Shown one piece after another: positions 31,428 to 36,852 of a stretch of 36,852 bases of DNA. Below the pieces are notes generated by a model that was given only the letters and a program-made list of their open reading frames with translations, had not been told where the DNA came from and did not search any database. Origin of the DNA: Clostridiales bacterium. GTDB taxonomy: Bacteria; Bacillota; Clostridia; Saccharofermentanales; Saccharofermentanaceae. The stretch is from contig JAILNZ010000101.1 of NCBI GenBank assembly GCA_024691135.1, positions 1 to 36,852 of the forward strand, read 5' to 3'. Every line of letters begins with the position of its first letter. Position 1 is the first letter of the stretch. The translations under genes and the position numbers were made by a program.

Positions 31428-33655
31428 GATCTTCTCTCTTTCACGCGAAACAATAATATTACTACTATACTACATATAACCGAAAACATGACCACACAAA
31501 GCGAAATAAAGAGGAAAATATCCCATGTCTCGATCGAGACGGTGACGGGCTTGTCCGTTTCTATGTCAAATGCGAGCTTGCCGCCGATGTCATAAGTCTC
31601 GACCTCCTGCCCGTCCACCTTGACCTTTACCATGTTGTCGGATTTCCTTCCCGTCAGGACGGTAACATTGCCGGTCACTTCAAAAGGTCCGTCGTAAGTC
31701 TGTGCTTTTGAGACAAAGGCGTCAACGACTTCCTGATCGACTGTGTAGAAACTGTAGATCGATCTCTCGCGGATGTTCGGATCATCTATGAGGAACTTGG
31801 CGCTGAACGTCTCCGCGCCGCCCAGATCCATCTTCCGGAGGACAGGTCCGTTAAGTTCCGTCATCGTCTCTTCGCCGTCTTTTTCGATAATGAGCGTAAC
31901 GGGACCTTTGTGGTCGGTATAGACGTAGAGGTCGTTTTCGAGTTCCCAGAATTCGAGCGAATACATCTTGTAGGATACTACCGTCTTTCCTCCCTCGACC
32001 ATGTCAGCGCCGTTAAAGACCGGACGCTCCCCGTCCCTGAAGATGCTGTTGGAATTCATCAGGGGCATGAATAAAGGCTCATAGACCGAGGAGGCGGAGA
32101 TGAGGTTGAGCATTTCCGGAAGGTTCCGGTACTCGTTCGAGAAGCCGTTCAGGATATAAAAATCGTCATTGTCTTTTTCGAAAAAGTCCATGTTATCGAG
32201 AGGTATCTCCGTCGTAAGGGCATACTCCCTGTTATCGAAAAGGACTGCCGCCTCATCTGTGGGCGCGCCGTAAGACGATATGGGAAGAATAAATGACAGA
32301 TTAAGAAGGAGCCCCGATAAGACAAGGCAGGATGATATGAGAGGATGGATCCGGTCACGTTTCTTGATGAGGAAGTACGTTACGACAACGCAGAGCGCCG
32401 TGAAATACATCGAGAAGAAACTCGGAGTAACTTCGTTTCTTGAGTTGTTGGAAAGAATGACGAAGGCGATCACCGCAAAGCAGATGCCTGCGCAGAGGGT
32501 GTTTGAGATGCGGCCGATATTTCTGAGGCTGATCGCGGCCGCAAAGATCAGGAGCGAAGACAGAAACGCAAATCTGGCGCCCGTTATGATACCCGTATTC
32601 ATGACCGTTGTCGAAAACAGGATGCTGATCTTGAACAGAAAATTCGAAGAATAGAATGCGTAATAGGCAATGACGCAAAAAGCCAGGCTCGAACGGAGCC
32701 TGATTGGGATCGACGGATTGAAAAAGAACAGAAGCACCAGTATCAGGACAAAGACCGTCATGGAAAGGCCGATGCCCGAAGGGAGCGACGTCTGAAAGGC
32801 TTTGCCGTTAAAAAACCGGATAAAGAGATCAAACATCGATGACCTGAGCTCGAGATCGATCAGGTCATCCTCGGTAAGAGGAATGTCGGAACTGAGGATG
32901 GTGTTTGCGAGAGTAAATGCGGATAATCCGACAGATATGAGAGTAAAAGGCAGAGTCTTCAAAAAGAGGATAAAAGAAGATCCGAGGTTCCTTCCGACTG
33001 CCATCGCAACTACAAGAGAAGTTATGAGAACGAACGGGAGCACTGACATAAGGTTAAGGCCTCCCGAGACGTATAAAAGAGCCGTTATGATGAGCGACAG
33101 GAACATCCCCTTCTTTAGTGAGGTGTCGTCACGCAGATATTCGATGAGGAAATCAAGGAAGACCGGGATGAGTATCACCGTATTCATCGCACATGAATAG
33201 GAGGAAATTCCCAGGACCGATGAGGAAAGGCTGTAGACCACGCTCAGGAGCACCGTAACGGGTACGCTAAGAGGAACCTGCTTTTTGAGAAAGCGGTGCA
33301 TGGTAAAAGAAGCAAGCGACAGCCTGATCACATAAGCCGCATAAAGGAACTTCGATACGTAAGCGGTAGATATGAAGGAAGAGATAAGTACGAACGGATC
33401 GAGATGTCCCAGGTAAAGGAGCCTCATGTCCCTGAAAGGGGATGAACTCACCACATAATCAATGTCCCTCAGAACGCCCCTGAAAAGGTCCATATCGAAC
33501 TTGCCCGTACGTAAAGTGAGCTCCTTGGGGATCTTTGTATCCCTGATGCCGAGCACAAAAGCACAGCCGAAGATGAACAGGGGCAGGAAAAGTACCGCCC
33601 ATGTCTCAAGGAAGCTGATGAAGACCTTGTCCGTTCTCTTAAGCCTGCGGAGCAT
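31424..33655 (-). CDS. YfhO-family membrane protein (second copy)
   Basis: This 743-residue polytopic protein has about 12-13 membrane helices in the first 480 residues and a soluble C-terminal beta-rich domain (about 490-710), then one terminal helix and a basic tail (FRVKERRS). This is the YfhO/GT-C architecture. The N-terminal loop after helix 1 carries LRDIDYVVSSSPFRDMR in the acidic position of related proteins. It overlaps the longer YfhO gene upstream by 17 nt and couples to the exonuclease gene. YfhO in Bacillus subtilis is reported to glycosylate lipoteichoic acid. Identity here is low, so the copy may have a different substrate or be a partner. Confidence 0.65.
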   Translation of the reverse strand: MLRRLKRTDKVFISFLETWAVLFLPLFIFGCAFVLGIRDTKIPKELTLRTGKFDMDLFRGVLRDIDYVVSSSPFRDMRLLYLGHLDPFVLISSFISTAYVSKFLYAAYVIRLSLASFTMHRFLKKQVPLSVPVTVLLSVVYSLSSSVLGISSYSCAMNTVILIPVFLDFLIEYLRDDTSLKKGMFLSLIITALLYVSGGLNLMSVLPFVLITSLVVAMAVGRNLGSSFILFLKTLPFTLISVGLSAFTLANTILSSDIPLTEDDLIDLELRSSMFDLFIRFFNGKAFQTSLPSGIGLSMTVFVLILVLLFFFNPSIPIRLRSSLAFCVIAYYAFYSSNFLFKISILFSTTVMNTGIITGARFAFLSSLLIFAAAISLRNIGRISNTLCAGICFAVIAFVILSNNSRNEVTPSFFSMYFTALCVVVTYFLIKKRDRIHPLISSCLVLSGLLLNLSFILPISSYGAPTDEAAVLFDNREYALTTEIPLDNMDFFEKDNDDFYILNGFSNEYRNLPEMLNLISASSVYEPLFMPLMNSNSIFRDGERPVFNGADMVEGGKTVVSYKMYSLEFWELENDLYVYTDHKGPVTLIIEKDGEETMTELNGPVLRKMDLGGAETFSAKFLIDDPNIRERSIYSFYTVDQEVVDAFVSKAQTYDGPFEVTGNVTVLTGRKSDNMVKVKVDGQEVETYDIGGKLAFDIETDKPVTVSIETWDIFLFISLCVVMFSVICSIVVILLFRVKERRS

Positions 33656-36398
33656 CTGTGACCTCTTCTTCGGAAGGAGGGATCTCCTTCGGCTGATCTT
33701 CTCTGAATGATCTTATAAAGAGCTTGCCGAACGTAAGGACCGCAAGTATAACGAGGGAAACTACGGAGATTATGACACCCGTATCGAATTCCCTTAAAGT
33801 GTAATAGATACTGACTTCATGTGTGCCCGGTGTGAGCTTGACCGACATGAGGGCATCCCTGACAGGAATGATCTCCGTCTCCTTGCCGTCGACATAAGCC
33901 TTGAATCCCTCGGAATAAGGAAGTGTCAGGAACAGAAGCCCCCCTTCTTCCGTAGTTATCGTTCCCGTGATCGACTTGTCGTCATATTCCGTTACGTCAA
34001 GCTGTTCATCGGAAAGGAGCTCGAGCATCCGGTCATATGCTTCATTATCGACCTCATAGGAAAATGCCTTGATCGAACCTCCCGGACTTGTAGGAAGCGA
34101 GATCGTACACTTGATCGTGGTTCCGTCAAATATCCCCAGAGGGATTATCTGATAATATCTGTAAGCGATACCCGCGGTGTGGCTCGTCTCATTGCCTTCT
34201 TCGTCAAAATGCGTGATCGTGTAGGTTCCGCCCTTGGAACAGTCAAGATAGATATAGACATCCGAACCTACGGTGGCTTCATCTATCACGATCGTCAGCT
34301 TTGAGGCCTTATCGGCATTTATTATCGAGAAGGAATCTTCCCCGAACGTGTCGGAACTTAATGAAACATTCTCGAACTCTTCCCCGTACGATTCGATCCT
34401 TCTGTAGACATCCTTGTCGAGGCCCATGCTCTTTACCCAGAGATTGGTCTTCCTGAACGGATCCCTGTCATTCGGATCAGGCTCATAATCAAGTATGTCA
34501 TCGGATACTATATATCCGACCGACAGCGCGTCCTTGTTGCCGTAGGACTTGATATAACCGTCATCATATTCGAGTTCGAACATCGGAGGAACGCTGTCCG
34601 TGATATCCGATGCGATAAAGTTCCTCTCACCAAGGAGAGTAGCCGTGACCTTGGTCAGGCCCATGCTCCTGGTACTGTTTATCTTGTTATTGTGGAATCC
34701 GAAATTCCTTATGTAGGTTACAAAACTCTCGCGGCAGGTCGAAGAGAAAGTCGACATGCCCCTGACATCGTAGATGGACTGGATGTTGCAGAAGTTATTC
34801 GGATAAACTTCCGTTCTCTCGAACTTTTTGTGTCCCTGCGAATTCTCCGCGGAATCCGCGTATTTTTTTACCCTGTCATAATTGATGCCGTACGACTTAT
34901 AGAGCGGGAATCCCTCATTCATCGACACCGTTCCGATCATGACAAAACAGGATGCGATCATCTCAAGAGCCATGATCACCGACACAAAGATCTCGTAGAA
35001 AGTATACTTGTGCTTCGTGTCCGTAACGGTGCACCTGAGGATGATCCCCTCCACGATGACAAATCCGAGGGTTATCAGTATCTGTATATATCCTTCGTTT
35101 CCCTCCCCGAACTTCTCGAAAAGGACGAGGAATATTCCGGCGCCGATAAACAGTGCGCTGATCTTCGCAGGCGAAAAGCTCTTAAGGACTCTTATGGCCT
35201 TATATCCGAGAAAGATAACAAGGAACGAAAACAGGAACGACTGCCTGTACGGGATCTGGTTAGGGAAATGAAAACCGTGCCAGATGAAGTTCAGCGTCCT
35301 GTTGGTAAAGCTTAAGTACATGACAAGAAGCAATATCCCGTATCCGAGCTTGTGACGGAAGCGGATACCGGTCTCCTTGGAAGCTGCAAAGAACAATATG
35401 ACCATGAGGATAGGGATTATGCCTGAATAGACATTGGCCATGCCGTCCCTGATATTCGGATTGGCGGCCACGAGAAACCTTCCGAGAAAATCAAAGAGAT
35501 TTCCTGTAAGTTCGTATTCATGCGGGAACTCGGTACCGACAGCCGAGGATGACTGAAGGATCTTATATGTCGGAAGAACGATAAATGCCGAGATGCCGCC
35601 TGCGACCAGGCTTGCAAGAGAGAAGCGGCCGATGCTGATGACTGTATTCTTGAACGAGAACCTTCCTTCGATAATGGTCTCCTTCTTCGTCTGGAACAAT
35701 GAGAGGCAGAAGACCGGTGCGAAGAGCACGAGGAACAGGCAGATGAAGTAGCCCGTATAGTAGTTACTTATGATCGCAACCGCAAGGGATATGGTGTAAA
35801 GAGCATATTTGCCTTCGGTGATGAGCTTACGGAGTCCGAGAGCGATGAGCGGCATCAGGACCACCGCATCGCACCACATGATATTCCAGAAATCGCAGCA
35901 GAACCAGCCGCAGAGGGCGTAGGCACAGGCAAAAGCCGTTGTGATGAAGTCACGTCTTCCCTCGTCTTCGCCCGTCAGGAACCAGCTCATGAAGAGTGCC
36001 GCAAAGCCGGCGCGGAAGGCCGTGATGAAAGCGGCAAAGACCGGCATGGTCTTGGCGTTGAAGAAAAGGCAGAATATGTTAAGAGGACTCGAGCAGTAGT
36101 TCGCGTAAACGGCGTAGTATTCCATTCCGAGTCCGTTGTTCCAGGTATAGAACAGGCTCCTGCCCTCGAGCACCTTGTTGCGGAATTCGATCAGGAAGGG
36201 AACATACTGGTGATAGGAGTCGACCGTGAGCATGACACGGTCTCCGAACGGGTATACCTTCTGGATGGCAAAGGCCACGATGACCGCCAGAAACGGAAAG
36301 ATGAAAGTAAGAAGATTCATGAGCCAATCACAATTGGCTTTCTTCCGTCTGTCGACTATGGCTCTGTAGGTGTCCTGCATCCTTTTTCCCTCTCTCAT
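33639..36398 (-). CDS. YfhO-family GT-C membrane protein
   Basis: This 919-residue protein has 13-14 membrane helices and a large extracytoplasmic C-terminal region. The first loop carries VMLTVDSYHQYVPFLIEFRN and then FYTWNNGLGMEYYAVYANY, which is the conserved YfhO signature. The C-terminal part ends with FLTLPYSEGFKAYVDGKETE and SIYYTLREFDTGVIIS, also typical. YfhO proteins are GT-C glycosyltransferases that decorate teichoic acids or related polymers. Either the ATG at 36398 or the one at 36380 (GAGAGGG upstream) could be the true start. It overlaps the next gene by 17 nt. The family call is secure; the sugar is unknown. Confidence 0.88.
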   Translation of the reverse strand: MREGKRMQDTYRAIVDRRKKANCDWLMNLLTFIFPFLAVIVAFAIQKVYPFGDRVMLTVDSYHQYVPFLIEFRNKVLEGRSLFYTWNNGLGMEYYAVYANYCSSPLNIFCLFFNAKTMPVFAAFITAFRAGFAALFMSWFLTGEDEGRRDFITTAFACAYALCGWFCCDFWNIMWCDAVVLMPLIALGLRKLITEGKYALYTISLAVAIISNYYTGYFICLFLVLFAPVFCLSLFQTKKETIIEGRFSFKNTVISIGRFSLASLVAGGISAFIVLPTYKILQSSSAVGTEFPHEYELTGNLFDFLGRFLVAANPNIRDGMANVYSGIIPILMVILFFAASKETGIRFRHKLGYGILLLVMYLSFTNRTLNFIWHGFHFPNQIPYRQSFLFSFLVIFLGYKAIRVLKSFSPAKISALFIGAGIFLVLFEKFGEGNEGYIQILITLGFVIVEGIILRCTVTDTKHKYTFYEIFVSVIMALEMIASCFVMIGTVSMNEGFPLYKSYGINYDRVKKYADSAENSQGHKKFERTEVYPNNFCNIQSIYDVRGMSTFSSTCRESFVTYIRNFGFHNNKINSTRSMGLTKVTATLLGERNFIASDITDSVPPMFELEYDDGYIKSYGNKDALSVGYIVSDDILDYEPDPNDRDPFRKTNLWVKSMGLDKDVYRRIESYGEEFENVSLSSDTFGEDSFSIINADKASKLTIVIDEATVGSDVYIYLDCSKGGTYTITHFDEEGNETSHTAGIAYRYYQIIPLGIFDGTTIKCTISLPTSPGGSIKAFSYEVDNEAYDRMLELLSDEQLDVTEYDDKSITGTITTEEGGLLFLTLPYSEGFKAYVDGKETEIIPVRDALMSVKLTPGTHEVSIYYTLREFDTGVIISVVSLVILAVLTFGKLFIRSFREDQPKEIPPSEEEVTDAPQA

Positions 36399-36544
36399 GT
36401 CCCCAAGATATCAAACGTGATTATCATATCACATTTTGTATTCAAAATGCCTTATTTCTGCGTTTTATATGTAATATATTATGAAACAAACTGTGGTAAA
36501 GTAGTATGGAGTGATCATAACTTTTGTTTTCGAAAAGGTGATGT

Positions 36545-36852
36545 ATGGGATTAAGACTTAAGATAATCATGAATCCGTCCTCAGGCAGGGAGCTCGCCAG
36601 AGCCAATGTCGAGGATACCATCGCATATCTTACTACGCAAAGGGCGATCGAGAGAGCCGATATTTCTTATACGGCAGGTCCTTTTGATGCGACGAGATAT
36701 GCCATGAATATAAAGGCGGATGAATATGATATCGTTATGGCCGTCGGCGGCGACGGAACAGTAAATGAGGTCGTAACGGGAATGCTGCGGGGAAATATCG
36801 ATCTTCCTCTGGCTATATATACCTCGGGAACGGTAAACGATTTTGCTTCTTT
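36545..36852 (+). CDS. Diacylglycerol kinase / YegS-BmrU lipid kinase, 5' part only
   Basis: The first 102 codons of a lipid kinase are visible. The start is the ATG at 36545 (AAAAGGTG upstream); the ATG at 36541 runs into a stop after a few codons. The text reads MGLRLKIIMNPSSGREL, then VMAVGGDGTVNEVV, the nucleotide-binding signature, and SGTVNDFAS. This is the DAGK catalytic family, which phosphorylates diacylglycerol or related lipids and helps recycle lipid left by lipoteichoic acid synthesis. The gene runs off the right edge. The 146-nt gap from the YfhO gene contains AT-rich sequence with possible -10 boxes near 36472, but no clear promoter. Confidence 0.92.
   Translation, partial: MGLRLKIIMNPSSGRELARANVEDTIAYLTTQRAIERADISYTAGPFDATRYAMNIKADEYDIVMAVGGDGTVNEVVTGMLRGNIDLPLAIYTSGTVNDFAS

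Noticed and set aside
1-36852. CRISPR array, insertion sequences, prophage, integrase
   Set aside because: I saw no regularly spaced repeats, transposase or integrase motifs, or phage structural genes.

Overview
The window looks like a chromosomal segment from a monoderm, anaerobic, Clostridia-like bacterium (Bacillota). The reasons are AGGAGG-type ribosome sites, a type IV pilus (T4P) operon with pilM/N/O but no outer-membrane pilQ or pilP, a Dlt-like envelope acylation operon, two YfhO-type membrane proteins, a type II pantothenate kinase and a HemZ-type radical SAM protein. Genus cannot be fixed from sequence alone.

Layout. (1) Positions 1-2906, minus strand: a small membrane protein, a GT-C membrane glycosyltransferase and the start of peptidase T, behind one candidate promoter. 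(2) 2940-3096, plus strand: a monocistronic tRNA-Pro with the unusual anticodon AGG, with a clean promoter and a terminator. (3) 3123-3857, minus: a TerB-like protein with a C-terminal zinc ribbon. (4) 3974-15153, minus: a tightly packed run, read as coaW, DUF1624 acyltransferase-like, DUF3810 metalloprotease-like, hemZ, secreted transglutaminase-like, Asp/Glu-type racemase, DltA-like ligase, DltC-like carrier, DltB-like MBOAT, DltD-like SGNH protein, lipoprotein. Many neighbours overlap by 1-4 nt. (5) 15247-24205, minus: a T4P operon, read as pilB, pilT, pilC, pilM, pilN-like, pilO-like, a tiny major pilin and three minor pilins, closed by a strong terminator. (6) 24506-28423, plus: prepilin peptidase, YebC, a P-loop/Asp23-like fusion, DUF6062, a YedF/DsrE-like protein, then convergent terminators. 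(7) 28533-30254, minus: a large PilX-like pilus protein with its own promoter. (8) 30420-36398, minus: an exonuclease and two YfhO-family proteins. (9) 36545-end, plus: the start of a diacylglycerol kinase.

How the genes work together. The acylation genes form a candidate divergent relay: the racemase makes a D-amino acid, the ligase loads it on the carrier, the MBOAT moves it across the membrane, and the SGNH protein transfers it to an envelope polymer. Four features separate it from textbook Dlt: a dedicated racemase, loss of the Cys linked to D-Ala selectivity in DltA, a DltX-like C-terminal motif fused onto the MBOAT (with no dltX gene), and Cys in place of the catalytic Ser in the DltD-like protein. 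The pilus locus is also unusual: very short pilins, a zinc-ribbon minor pilin, a pilin gene isolated by its own promoter and terminator, a prepilin peptidase with a degenerate GxGD motif, and a 9-bp motif shared by two pilin-type promoters. These two loci are the best candidates for undescribed biology. The rest is mostly housekeeping.
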